This document shows, piece after piece, positions 7,173 through 15,002 of a stretch of DNA of 64,000 nt (positions are counted from its first letter, which is position 1; each line of letters starts with the position of its first letter). This DNA is from Palsa-504 sp963767565 (lineage in GTDB: Bacteria > Actinomycetota > Actinomycetes > Streptosporangiales > Streptosporangiaceae). The translations under genes were made by a program, and so were the position numbers. The stretch spans positions 434,001 to 498,000 of the forward strand of contig CAVYEG010000001.1 in assembly GCA_963767565.1 (NCBI GenBank), written 5' to 3'. The notes below the pieces were generated by a model, which saw only the letters and a program-made list of their open reading frames with translations, had not been told where the DNA came from and did no database searches.

Positions 7173-8786
7173 CTACGAGGCCTTGCGCCGGCCGGTCTCC
7201 GGGCCGGCCTGACCCCCGCCGAGGTCCCGGCCCGCCCTGGTCCGGCGCCGCCGCCGCGGGCGTCCCGTGGCCCCCGACCCGGTGGCCCCCGACCCGGTGG
7301 CCCCCGACCCCGTGGCCCGCGACCCCGTGGTCCGCGCCCCCGTGGTCCGCGGCGCCGTGGTCCGCTTGGCCCGCGGTGAACGGACCTTGCCGGTCTCGCC
7401 GATGTCCTCGAGGGCCTCGGCCTCCAGGCCCGCCCGGTCCCGCTTGGCCCGGGGTAGCGTGCCGGTCGCCTCGCGCGGGATGTCGAGTGCGGTGTAGAGG
7501 TGCTCGGAGGTGGAGTAGGTCTCCTCCGGCTCGGGCAGGCCCAGGCCCAGGGCGTCGTTGATGAGCTTCCAGCGGTGCATGTCCCGCCAGTCCACGAACG
7601 TGACCGCGACGCCGTCGCGCCCGGCCCGCCCGGTCCGGCCGATGCGGTGTACGTACGTCTTCTCGTCGTCCGGGCATTCGTAGTTGACCACGTGGGTGAC
7701 GTCGTCCACGTCAAGCCCGCGGGCGGCCACCTCGGTGGCGGTGAGCACGTCTACCTTGCCGCTGCGGAACGCGCGCAGCGCGCGCTCCCGCTGGCCCTGG
7801 CCCAGGTCGCCGTGCACCGTCCCGACCGCGAAGCCCTTGCTGGCCAGCGCGCTGGCCACCTGGTCGGCGGCCCGCTTGGTCTGGCAGAACACCATGGTCA
7901 GGCCGCGGTCCTTGGCCTGCAGCACCCGGGCCAGCACCTCGACCTTGTCCATCGTGTGGGTCCGGAACACGTGCTGCCTGGTGCTCGGGGCGGGCGCGGG
8001 CTCGTCGTGGCCCTCGGCCCGGATGTTGGTCGCCTGCCGCATGTGCCTGCGGCCCAGCGTGACCACCTCGGACGGCATGGTCGCGGAGAACAGCATGGTC
8101 TGCCGGTCGGCCGGGGTGAGCCGGACGATCCGCTCCACGTCGGGCAGGAAGCCCAGGTCGAGCATCTTGTCCGCCTCGTCCAGGACCAGGGCCCGGACCG
8201 CGCTCAGGTCCAGGTGCCGCCGCTGGGCCAGGTCGAGCAGCCGCCCCGGGGTGCCGACCACGATGTCCACGCCGGCCGTCAGCGCGTCGATCTGCGGTTC
8301 GTAGGCGCGCCCGCCGTACACGGTCAGCACCCGGACCCGCAGGTTGACCGCGGCCGTGCGCAGGTCGTCGGCGACCTGGATGGCCAGTTCCCTGGTCGGC
8401 ACGACCACCAGGGCCCGCGGCTGGCCCGCGATCCCGTCCCGCACCAGCTCAAGCAGCGGGATGCCGAACGCCAGCGTCTTGCCGGTGCCGGTCCTGGCCT
8501 GACCGATGATGTCCTGGCCGCGCAGCGCCAGGGGCAGGGTCAGGGCCTGAATGGGAAAAGTGGTGAAGATGCCCGCGGCCTCAAGGCCCGAGCAGATCTC
8601 CTCGCTGATTCCGAAATCACGGAACGGAACAGCGTGCGCCGCTGCCGTCTCCCCGTGAGAAGTTTGAGTTGTCAGGGGTTTCCATCCTTCATCATGGCCC
8701 CTCCGACAAGTTCGTCCAGGGCCCCATAGTTCGCACTGCGCCCGCACCGACGTGAGCTGCAACCTGAAGGCTGGCCTGCGCGTCAT
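7173..8786 (-). CDS. DEAD-box ATP-dependent RNA helicase
   Basis: A full RNA helicase with all motifs in order: Q motif region (FRDFGISEE... ...FPIQ), Walker A ARTGTGKT, PTRELA, VGTPGRLLDL, DEAD within LVLDEADKML, SAT in LFSATMP, then the second RecA domain with TATEVAARGLDV and HRIGRTGRAGRDG. It unwinds structured RNA, with likely roles in ribosome assembly or cold adaptation. The C-terminal tail is basic and made of seven 15-bp repeats (7267-7371) encoding ATGSG-type pentapeptides. The ATG at 8786 is chosen for a GGAG nine bases upstream, but the first 45 residues are unusual, so a later start near the Q motif remains possible. The gene faces the recB-like gene. Confidence 0.9.
   Translation of the reverse strand: MTRRPAFRLQLTSVRAQCELWGPGRTCRRGHDEGWKPLTTQTSHGETAAAHAVPFRDFGISEEICSGLEAAGIFTTFPIQALTLPLALRGQDIIGQARTGTGKTLAFGIPLLELVRDGIAGQPRALVVVPTRELAIQVADDLRTAAVNLRVRVLTVYGGRAYEPQIDALTAGVDIVVGTPGRLLDLAQRRHLDLSAVRALVLDEADKMLDLGFLPDVERIVRLTPADRQTMLFSATMPSEVVTLGRRHMRQATNIRAEGHDEPAPAPSTRQHVFRTHTMDKVEVLARVLQAKDRGLTMVFCQTKRAADQVASALASKGFAVGTVHGDLGQGQRERALRAFRSGKVDVLTATEVAARGLDVDDVTHVVNYECPDDEKTYVHRIGRTGRAGRDGVAVTFVDWRDMHRWKLINDALGLGLPEPEETYSTSEHLYTALDIPREATGTLPRAKRDRAGLEAEALEDIGETGKVRSPRAKRTTAPRTTGARTTGSRATGSGATGSGATGSGATGRPRRRRRTRAGRDLGGGQAGPETGRRKAS
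7267..7371. repeat. 15-bp tandem repeat, seven units, in helicase C terminus
   Basis: Seven consecutive 15-base units of the type GTGGCCCCCGACCCG (plus-strand reading) lie end to end. The first three are nearly identical and later ones diverge. The unit equals five codons, so changes in copy number keep the helicase frame and only change the length of its disordered basic tail. Confidence 0.9.
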
Positions 8787-8985
8787 GATCTGACGCTCCG
8801 GCCCGCCAGGGAGCCCGGCACCGCTGCTGGGACACTGCCGTTTACTCGGGTCCCCCCACCGGGCATCTTCGCCCGGGCGTAACCAGCAGTCGATCAACTA
8901 AACACGACGAGTGGTTCCGTCATTCCATTGACCAGTCAGTAACAAGTGTACCAGCCGTGCGCCTGGTTCTCCGCGCGGCACGCTC

Positions 8986-9213
8986 TCAGCCGGTATTGCC
9001 GAACCCGACGCGGCGGTTTCCCACGGGGCCGAATTCTACGTAGGCGATCTTGTCCGAGGGCACTATCACCGTGCCGCCCTTGGTCAGGACGACTGTGAAG
9101 AAGGGGCTTCCGGTCAGCGCCGCATGCAGGTCGCGCTCGAGCTGCTCGGCCGCCGTGTCGGTCTCCACCACCAGCTCACGCGGCACCGACTGAACCCCGA
9201 TTTTTACTTCCAC
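8986..9213 (-). CDS. DUF3107 family small protein
   Basis: A 75-residue protein matching the actinobacterial DUF3107 family (MEVKIGVQ at the start, VPSDKIAYVEFG near the end). Function is unknown. It begins with GTG one base after the TAA stop of the TetR regulator gene, with AAAGGGGAAAACTAAC as leader, so the two form a tight operon; this pairing recurs in actinobacteria. The size and mixed alpha/beta pattern suggest a small binding or adaptor protein. Confidence 0.88.
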   Translation of the reverse strand: MEVKIGVQSVPRELVVETDTAAEQLERDLHAALTGSPFFTVVLTKGGTVIVPSDKIAYVEFGPVGNRRVGFGNTG

Positions 9214-9214
9214 G

Positions 9215-9844
9215 TTAGTTTTCCCCTTTGCTGCGCGGCCAGCCGCTGATGCCGCGCCAGGCCAGCCGGGCCACGAGCTGCTCGGCAGCCTCCCGTGGGA
9301 TCTGGTCGCAGGTGCTGAGCCAGTACCTGGCGGTGACCTGGGCCAGGCCCACCATCCCCACGCTCACCAGGTTGGCCTCGTCGTCGGTCAGGCCGGCGTC
9401 CTGCCGGACCATCGGGCTGATCATCGCGGCGCACTCGCGCTGGCCGCGCTCCAGCCGGTCCCGCACCGCCGTCTCGTTGCTCAGGTCCGACTCGAACACC
9501 AGCCGGAACGCCTGGCCTTCGCCCGCCACGTACTCGAAGTAGGCGGTGAAGGTGGCGGCGACCCGCTGCCGGTTCTCCGTGGTCGAGCGGAGCGCGGCTC
9601 GTACCGTCTCCACCAGCGCGTCTACGCTCTCGTCCAGCAGGGCCAGGTACAGCTCGAGCTTGCCGGGGAAGTGCTGGTAGAGCACGGGCTTGCTGACCCC
9701 GGCGCGTTCGGCGATGTCGTCCATGGCCGCGGCGTGGTAACCCTGGGAAACGAACACCTCAAGCGCCGCATCCAGTAGCTGCCGCCGCCGTTCGTGCCGT
9801 GGCAGCCGGTTGCTGCGTGGCCGTGCGTCGGACGTTGCTGTCAA
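9215..9844 (-). CDS. TetR/AcrR family transcriptional regulator
   Basis: A 209-residue regulator. The N-terminal helix-turn-helix is clear (ALEVFVSQGYHAAAMDDIAE... followed by GVSKPVLYQHFPGKLELYLAL, residues about 25-65), and the C-terminal part is a helical ligand-binding and dimer domain. TTG start at 9844 with GGAGA seven bases before it. It is the first gene of an operon with DUF3107 and likely represses its own promoter. The effector is unknown. The spacing to the upstream oxidoreductase gene (62 bases) would allow either a separate promoter or read-through. Confidence 0.92.
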   Translation of the reverse strand: MTATSDARPRSNRLPRHERRRQLLDAALEVFVSQGYHAAAMDDIAERAGVSKPVLYQHFPGKLELYLALLDESVDALVETVRAALRSTTENRQRVAATFTAYFEYVAGEGQAFRLVFESDLSNETAVRDRLERGQRECAAMISPMVRQDAGLTDDEANLVSVGMVGLAQVTARYWLSTCDQIPREAAEQLVARLAWRGISGWPRSKGEN

Positions 9845-9906
9845 AGTTCGGTCTCCGGGTGGTCGCGCGCGGCCGCCTGCCGCGCTCGCCCCATCCTAAG
9901 CCGGCC

Positions 9907-11418
9907 TCAGCGGTAGTCGTCGTCGTCGTAGCCGACCGCGCGCTCCTGTTCGGCCGCGTCCGCCTCGTTCACGTCGAACGGGGTATCCCGCCGGAGCCGG
10001 GTTACGGTCTCGTCCGCCACGACTTCTTGATTCTGCTCGATGGCGTCGTCCTCGGGCGTCTCCAGGTCCAGCTCACTCATCGGCCCGGACCCCACTTCCT
10101 GATCGGCGATGGCTGAACGGCCCCCGCTGCTGGCCAGTTCACGGAACGCTTCCTCCAGTGCTTCCCCGTGAGTCGGGAAGGCATGCACCACATCGGCCAG
10201 GATGTCCACCGGCACCTTGGCCCTGATGGCGAGGGTAACCTCAGCCATCCAGGCCGCCGCGTCCGGCCCCACCGCCACCGCGCCGACCAGCACCCCGTCC
10301 TGTTCGTAGAGCTCGGCGCAGCCCAGGTCATCCTGGCCCAGCCGTCCCCGGGTGGTATCGGTCAGGCTGGCCCGGACCGATCGCAGCCCTGGCCGGGGCC
10401 CGCTCCCGACGGCGAACACCGCCGGGGTGGTGTGCACGCAGCGCGGGATGGCGCTGTAGTCGGCTTCGCGCGGGACCTCCAGGATGTTGGCGGCCACCAC
10501 CCGGGCCTGGTAGTGACTGGCGTGGGTGTAGGTGGTGCCGGTCACGTCCCCGGCCGCCCAGACCCGCCCGTGGGCGCCGGTGACCTGGCACGAGGTGGCG
10601 GTGGGCAGCGCCTGGCCGGGGGTCACGTCCAGGCCGAGCAGATCCAGGCCGAGGCCGCCGAGCCTGGGCCGCCGGCCCGAGGCCAGCAGCAGCCGGTCCG
10701 CGTCGATCCGGGTGCCGTCGGCCAGCGCCAGCGTGAGGCCCTCCGGCGTCCGCTCCGCCTTGGTGGCGCGCGAGCCCAGGTAGATCTCGGTGCCGGCCCG
10801 GCGCAGCGCCGCGGCGATGGCCTCTCCGGCGAAGGCCGGCTCGCCCGGCAGCAGCCCGCCTTCCGCCTCGATCAGCGTCACCTGCGAGCCGAACGACGCG
10901 TAGATCTGCGCCAGCTCGCACCCGGCGGGCCCGCCGCCGAGCACGATGAGCCGGCGCGGCAGGTCGGGCGAGCACAGGCCCTCCGCCGTGGTCCAGGCCG
11001 GGATGTCCGTCAGTCCCTCGATCGGCGGCGCGACCGGCTCGCAGCCGGTGGCCAGGACCAGGTCGGCGTAGGTCACCTCGGTGACCTCCTCGCCGGTGAC
11101 CTGCACCGTCCCGGGGCCGGTGATCCGGCCGGTGCCGCGGATCACGATCACGCCCGCGTCGGCCAGCCGCTGGGCCGCATGGGAGTCATCCAGCCCGCCG
11201 GTCACCTCATCCCGGCGGGCCACGGCGTCTTCCCAGGCCTCGCCCCGGGCCGCGGAAAGCAGCAGCGAGTTGGCCGGCAGGCAGGCCAGGTAGGGGGATT
11301 CGCCGCCGATCAGCCCGGCTTCGATGAGGGCCACGGACTTGCCGCCCCGGGCCACCTCAGTGGCGACGTGCACCCCGGCGGTACCACCGCCGAGCACGAC
11401 TACGTCGAAAGTGCCCAT
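9907..11418 (-). CDS. FAD/NAD(P) oxidoreductase of disulfide-reductase fold, one redox Cys lost
   Basis: A 503-residue flavoprotein with an FAD-binding GGGTAGVHVA near the start, an NAD(P)-binding GGGPAGCELAQIY in the middle and a second FAD motif VWAAGDVTG. The active-site block reads GGESPYLACLPANSLL where relatives have GGxCxxxxCxP: the first Cys is Ser and only the second remains. A redox-active disulfide therefore cannot form, so it is not a classical lipoamide or mercuric reductase. The dimer domain ends near HAFPTHGEALEEAF, followed by about 55 acidic, probably disordered residues ending YDDDDYR. ATG start with GGAGAG upstream. Substrate unknown. Confidence 0.88.
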   Translation of the reverse strand: MGTFDVVVLGGGTAGVHVATEVARGGKSVALIEAGLIGGESPYLACLPANSLLLSAARGEAWEDAVARRDEVTGGLDDSHAAQRLADAGVIVIRGTGRITGPGTVQVTGEEVTEVTYADLVLATGCEPVAPPIEGLTDIPAWTTAEGLCSPDLPRRLIVLGGGPAGCELAQIYASFGSQVTLIEAEGGLLPGEPAFAGEAIAAALRRAGTEIYLGSRATKAERTPEGLTLALADGTRIDADRLLLASGRRPRLGGLGLDLLGLDVTPGQALPTATSCQVTGAHGRVWAAGDVTGTTYTHASHYQARVVAANILEVPREADYSAIPRCVHTTPAVFAVGSGPRPGLRSVRASLTDTTRGRLGQDDLGCAELYEQDGVLVGAVAVGPDAAAWMAEVTLAIRAKVPVDILADVVHAFPTHGEALEEAFRELASSGGRSAIADQEVGSGPMSELDLETPEDDAIEQNQEVVADETVTRLRRDTPFDVNEADAAEQERAVGYDDDDYR

Positions 11419-11577
11419 ATCTCTCCGTCCCCCTCGAACTTCGAGCTGTGGCCAGCCCCTCGCGTGCGGGCGCTTTCATCATCTCAGCCGCGCCCCTATT
11501 CTCGCTGGGTGAGTCGGGCGAAATCTACTCATGCTAGTACCCGGGCGCATCGAATGTACTGTCGAGGTTGATAATAG

Positions 11578-11606
11578 GGATGACACTTGATGTATCAGTG
11601 TCATCC
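11578..11606. promoter_or_regulatory. Inverted repeat upstream of ku
   Basis: GGATGACACT and its exact reverse complement AGTGTCATCC enclose nine bases that themselves contain GAT...ATC. GATAAT at 11570-11575, a plausible -10 box, lies directly to the left. The dyad ends 21 bases before the ku ATG. It could be an operator covering the transcription start or a hairpin in the short leader. Confidence 0.6.
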
Positions 11607-11627
11607 AAACCGGGGTAGGTGAGGACC

Positions 11628-12545
11628 ATGCGCAGCATCTGGGCCGGGGCCATTTCCTTTGGCTTGGTCGTCATCCCGGTGAAGCTCTACGCTGCCACCG
11701 AGCAGCGCGACATCACGTTCCGCCAGGTGCACCGCAAGGACGGGGCCCGGATCCAGTTCCGCCGGGTGTGCACGCTGGACGGCGAGGAAGTCCCCTATTC
11801 GGATATCGCCAAGGGTTATGAGCTGCCCACCGGCGACATGGTGGTGCTGACCGACGAGGACCTGGCCGACCTGCCGCTGGTCACCGCCCACCGGATCGAG
11901 GTGCTGCACTTCGCGCCGAGCGCTCAGGTCGAGCCGATCTACGCGGCCAAGAGCTACTACACCGAGCCCGAGCCGCCCGGGGCCCGGGCCTACGTGCTGT
12001 TCCGTGACGCGCTGGAGAAGTCGGGCAAGGTGGCCGTGGCCAAGGTCGCCCTGCGCCAGCGCGAGGCGCTGGCCGCGCTGCGGGTCAGGGACGGCGTGAT
12101 CACCCTGGAGACCCTGCTGTGGCCCGATGAGGTGCGCAAGCCCGACTTCGCCTTCCTGGACGAGGACATCGAGGTCAGGTCCCAGGAGCTGAAGATGGCC
12201 GCCTCCCTCATCGACACCATGACCGAGGACTTCGACCCCGATCAGTACCACGACGCCTACCGCGAGGCCCTCGAGGCCGTGGTCCAGGCCAAGGTCGAGG
12301 GCAACGACGTGGTCCGCCCGGCCGGCGTCGAGGCCCCCTCGCCCAAGGGCCAGCCTGCCGACCTGACCGAGATCCTGCGCGCCAGCGTGGCCGCCCTCAA
12401 GGCCGGCCGCACCGAGCCCGCCCCTGCCAAAGAAAAGCCCAAGCCCCGCACCCGGACCAAGGCTGCCGCCAAGGCCGCCGCCAAAGACGACACCAAGGAG
12501 GAGCCCGCCGCCAAGCCCCGCACCCGCCGCAAGGCTTCCGCGTGA
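11628..12545 (+). CDS. ku: Ku DNA end-binding protein (NHEJ)
   Basis: Bacterial Ku, a homodimeric ring that threads onto double-strand DNA ends and recruits ligase D for non-homologous end joining. The core starts MRSIWAGAISFGLVVIPVKLY, typical of the family, which favours ATG 11628 over the GTG nine bases before it. The core runs to about residue 255 and is followed by a Lys/Ala/Pro-rich basic tail (KTKAAAKAAAK-type), typical of actinobacterial Ku and known to bind DNA. No ligD is in the window. The stop overlaps the start of the alpha/beta hydrolase gene (GTGA), so the two are coupled. A perfect dyad lies just upstream. Confidence 0.95.
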   Translation: MRSIWAGAISFGLVVIPVKLYAATEQRDITFRQVHRKDGARIQFRRVCTLDGEEVPYSDIAKGYELPTGDMVVLTDEDLADLPLVTAHRIEVLHFAPSAQVEPIYAAKSYYTEPEPPGARAYVLFRDALEKSGKVAVAKVALRQREALAALRVRDGVITLETLLWPDEVRKPDFAFLDEDIEVRSQELKMAASLIDTMTEDFDPDQYHDAYREALEAVVQAKVEGNDVVRPAGVEAPSPKGQPADLTEILRASVAALKAGRTEPAPAKEKPKPRTRTKAAAKAAAKDDTKEEPAAKPRTRRKASA

Positions 12546-13456
12546 GCGAACCGATCCCGCACTGGCCGGGCGAACTGGTCTCGCTGGGCGACCACCAGGT
12601 CTTCGTCCGTACCGGCCCGGCAGGTCGCGAGCCTGCCCTCGCCGTGCACGGCCTGGAGGGCTCCTCGCGGAACTGGACCGACCTGATCGCCCGGCTCCCG
12701 CAACTGGCCTGCCGGGCGGTCGATTTGCCCGGCTTCGGCGACTCCCCGCCCCGCCCGGACGGCCGGTACTCGATCGCGGCCCTGGCCCAGACGCTCACCG
12801 CCCTGCTCGACCGCTCCGGCCCGGTCCACCTGATCGGCAACTCCCTGGGCGGCGCGGTCTGCGTCAAGGTCGCGGCCGCCCGCCCGGACCTGATCCGCAC
12901 GCTGACCCTGATCTCCCCGGCCCTGCCCGACGCCCGGCTCCGGCTGGACCTGGTGCGCTTCCCGCTGATGAGCGTGCCCAGGCTGGGCACCAGGATCCTG
13001 CGCCAGTACCAGAACCTGCCCGCGGAAACCCGCGTGGCCGACGTCATCACCAACTGCTACAGCAATCCCGCCCTGTTCCCGGCGGCCCGGCTCGCGGCCG
13101 AGGTCACCGAACTAGCCCGCCGCGACACCCTGGACTACGCCACCGCCGCGCTGCTCGGCTCGATCCGGACGCTCACCGCCGAGTTCTTCCGGGCCGGCCG
13201 CTCATCGGCCTGGCACGACGCGGCCCGGATCACCGCGCCCACGCTGGTCATCTACGGCAGTCACGACCGGCTGGTCGACCCGAGGAGCGCGGGCCGGGCC
13301 GCGCACGCGTTCCGCGACGCCCGGATCGTGGTCCTGCCCCGCACCGGCCACGTCGCCCACATGGAGCACCCGGGCCAGGTGGCCGCCGAGATGGCGGCCG
13401 CCCTCGCGGCCGCAGCCGAGCCGGCGCGGGAATTCCCGCTCACGCCGGCCGGTTGA
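12542..13456 (+). CDS. Alpha/beta hydrolase
   Basis: A 304-residue alpha/beta-fold hydrolase. The nucleophile elbow is GNSLGG (Ser near residue 98), the oxyanion region AVHGLEGSSRNW precedes it, the acid is probably the Asp of YGSHDRLVD near 242, and the catalytic His is in RTGHVAHMEHP near 275. GTG start overlapping the ku stop by 4 bases. A substrate cannot be assigned; the fold includes esterases, epoxide hydrolases and C-C hydrolases. Coupling to ku may only reflect cotranscription. Confidence 0.9.
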   Translation: MSEPIPHWPGELVSLGDHQVFVRTGPAGREPALAVHGLEGSSRNWTDLIARLPQLACRAVDLPGFGDSPPRPDGRYSIAALAQTLTALLDRSGPVHLIGNSLGGAVCVKVAAARPDLIRTLTLISPALPDARLRLDLVRFPLMSVPRLGTRILRQYQNLPAETRVADVITNCYSNPALFPAARLAAEVTELARRDTLDYATAALLGSIRTLTAEFFRAGRSSAWHDAARITAPTLVIYGSHDRLVDPRSAGRAAHAFRDARIVVLPRTGHVAHMEHPGQVAAEMAAALAAAAEPAREFPLTPAG

Positions 13457-13482
13457 TCGTGGCACGGGCCGGGCAGCAAGTA

Positions 13483-13499
13483 CCACGGCCCGTTCGGAA
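13483..13499 (-). repeat. 17-bp repeat, left copy flanking moeZ
   Basis: CCACGGCCCGTTCGGAA is the exact reverse complement of TTCCGAACGGGCCGTGG at 14705-14721. The two copies lie in inverted orientation just before and just after moeZ. Related copies occur at 1249-1267 and 55165-55183. Confidence 0.85.
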
Positions 13500-13520
13500 G
13501 AAAATGACTTGGAGCCCATC

Positions 13521-14699
13521 GTGTCACTGCCCCCTCTGGTCGAGCCGGCCGAAGCGCTCACCGTCGACGAGGTCAGGCGTTACTCGCGGCACCTGATCAT
13601 CCCCGACGTGGGGATGACGGGGCAGAAGCGGCTGAAGAACGCCAAAGTGCTATGCGTCGGGGCGGGTGGCCTGGGTTCGCCCGCGCTGCTCTACCTGGCC
13701 GCGGCCGGGGTGGGCACGCTCGGCATCATCGACTTCGACGTGGTCGACTCCTCGAACCTGCAGCGCCAGATCATCCACGGCGTCTCCGACGTCGGCCGGC
13801 CCAAGGCCGAGTCGGCCCGGGACAGCATCCGCGAGATCAACCCGCTGGTCAACGTGGTGCTGCACGAGACGCGGCTCGACTCAGACAACGCCCTGGAGAT
13901 CTTCGCCGACTACGACCTGATCGTCGACGGCACCGACAACTTCGCCACCCGCTACCTGGTCAACGACGCCTGCGTGCTGCTCGGCAAGCCGTACGTGTGG
14001 GGCTCGATCTACCGGTTCGACGGGCAGGCCAGCGTGTTCTGGGCTGAGTACGGTCCGTGCTACCGCTGCCTGTACCCCGAGCCGCCGCCACCCGGCATGG
14101 TGCCGTCCTGCGCCGAGGGCGGCGTCCTGGGCGTGCTGTGCGCCTCGATCGGATCGATCCAGGTCAACGAGGCCATCAAGCTCATCGACGGGATCGGCGA
14201 GCCGCTGCTGGGCCGGCTGATGATCTACGACGCGCTGGAGATGACCTACCACTCGGTCCGCGTGCAGAAGGACCCGGAGTGCGCCGTCTGCGGCAAGAAC
14301 CCCTCGATCACGCACCTGATCGACTACGAGGAGTTCTGCGGCGCGGTGTCCGAAGAAGCCGCCGAGGCCGCCGCGGGCTCCACCATCAGCGCCAAGGACC
14401 TGGCCGCCATGCTGGACGCGGGCGACAATATTTTCCTGGTCGACGTGCGCGAGCCGAACGAGTACGAGATCGTCTCGATTCCCGGCGCGACGCTGATCCC
14501 CAAGGGCGAGTTCACCTCCGGCGCCGCCCTGGAGCGGCTGCCCCAGGACAAGCGCATCGTGCTGCACTGCAAGAGCGGCGCCCGCAGCGCCGAGGCGCTG
14601 GCCATCGTCAAGAACGCCGGCTTCTCCGACGCCGTGCACGTGGGCGGGGGCGTGCTGGCCTGGATCAGCCAGGTCGACCCCTCCCTGCCTTCTTATTAG
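13521..14699 (+). CDS. moeZ: Adenylyltransferase/sulfurtransferase MoeZ
   Basis: An E1-like ThiF/MoeB domain fused to a rhodanese domain. The first part adenylates the C-terminal Gly of small sulfur carriers (for molybdopterin, thiamine or the CysO-type cysteine route), and the rhodanese part supplies sulfur. Seen: nucleotide-binding GAGGLGSPALLYLAAAGVG, Cys pairs CYRC and CAVC for structural zinc, and rhodanese HCKSGARSAE with the persulfide Cys. The GTG at 13521 gives MSLPPLVEPAEALTVDEVRR, the usual start of the family, with GGAG six bases ahead. The protein is 392 residues. It is flanked by an exact 17-bp inverted repeat. Confidence 0.95.
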   Translation: MSLPPLVEPAEALTVDEVRRYSRHLIIPDVGMTGQKRLKNAKVLCVGAGGLGSPALLYLAAAGVGTLGIIDFDVVDSSNLQRQIIHGVSDVGRPKAESARDSIREINPLVNVVLHETRLDSDNALEIFADYDLIVDGTDNFATRYLVNDACVLLGKPYVWGSIYRFDGQASVFWAEYGPCYRCLYPEPPPPGMVPSCAEGGVLGVLCASIGSIQVNEAIKLIDGIGEPLLGRLMIYDALEMTYHSVRVQKDPECAVCGKNPSITHLIDYEEFCGAVSEEAAEAAAGSTISAKDLAAMLDAGDNIFLVDVREPNEYEIVSIPGATLIPKGEFTSGAALERLPQDKRIVLHCKSGARSAEALAIVKNAGFSDAVHVGGGVLAWISQVDPSLPSY

Positions 14700-14704
14700 G
14701 ATTT

Positions 14705-14721
14705 TTCCGAACGGGCCGTGG
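14705..14721 (+). repeat. 17-bp repeat, right copy flanking moeZ
   Basis: TTCCGAACGGGCCGTGG begins 5 bases after the moeZ stop codon, preceded by a T-run. It pairs exactly with the copy at 13483-13499. It has no obvious hairpin of its own. Confidence 0.85.
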
Positions 14722-14768
14722 CGCGTGCGCCGCGGCCCGCTTTCTCCCCCACCCCCCGGGAGGCGGCC

Positions 14769-14993
14769 ATGAAGGGAGACCGGGTCGAGGTCGTCATCGA
14801 CTCCGGTGACGGCACCCGGACCTACGAGATCGCCGCCACCAAGGCGGGCCGCCGCGTCGAGGTGGCCAACCGGCGCGGGGTGATCGAGGTCAGCGAGCTG
14901 ACCAGGACCGGGACCCCGGTCCGCACCGCGCGGTTCATGGCCAGCCGGGTGGTGGCGCTGGTGGAGCACCCCGTCGACGGCCCGGGCCGCTAG
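14769..14993 (+). CDS. Small conserved-looking protein, unknown function
   Basis: A 74-residue protein starting MKGDRVEVVIDSGD, with GGGAGG six bases before the ATG. The residues alternate in a beta-strand pattern (RVEVVID, TYEIAAT, RVEVANRRGVIEVSEL) that would suit a small beta-barrel or sheet. I do not recognise a family with confidence. It ends 9 bases before the manA start, so it may share that transcript. Confidence 0.65.
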   Translation: MKGDRVEVVIDSGDGTRTYEIAATKAGRRVEVANRRGVIEVSELTRTGTPVRTARFMASRVVALVEHPVDGPGR

Positions 14994-15002
14994 CATGCCC
15001 TG

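Noticed and set aside
8669..8695. Tiny leader frame (ATG ATG AAG...TGA) overlapping a CTG codon in the helicase gene, as an alternative start region
   Set aside because: A better supported ATG with GGAG lies upstream at 8786, and CTG starts are rare; kept only as start uncertainty.
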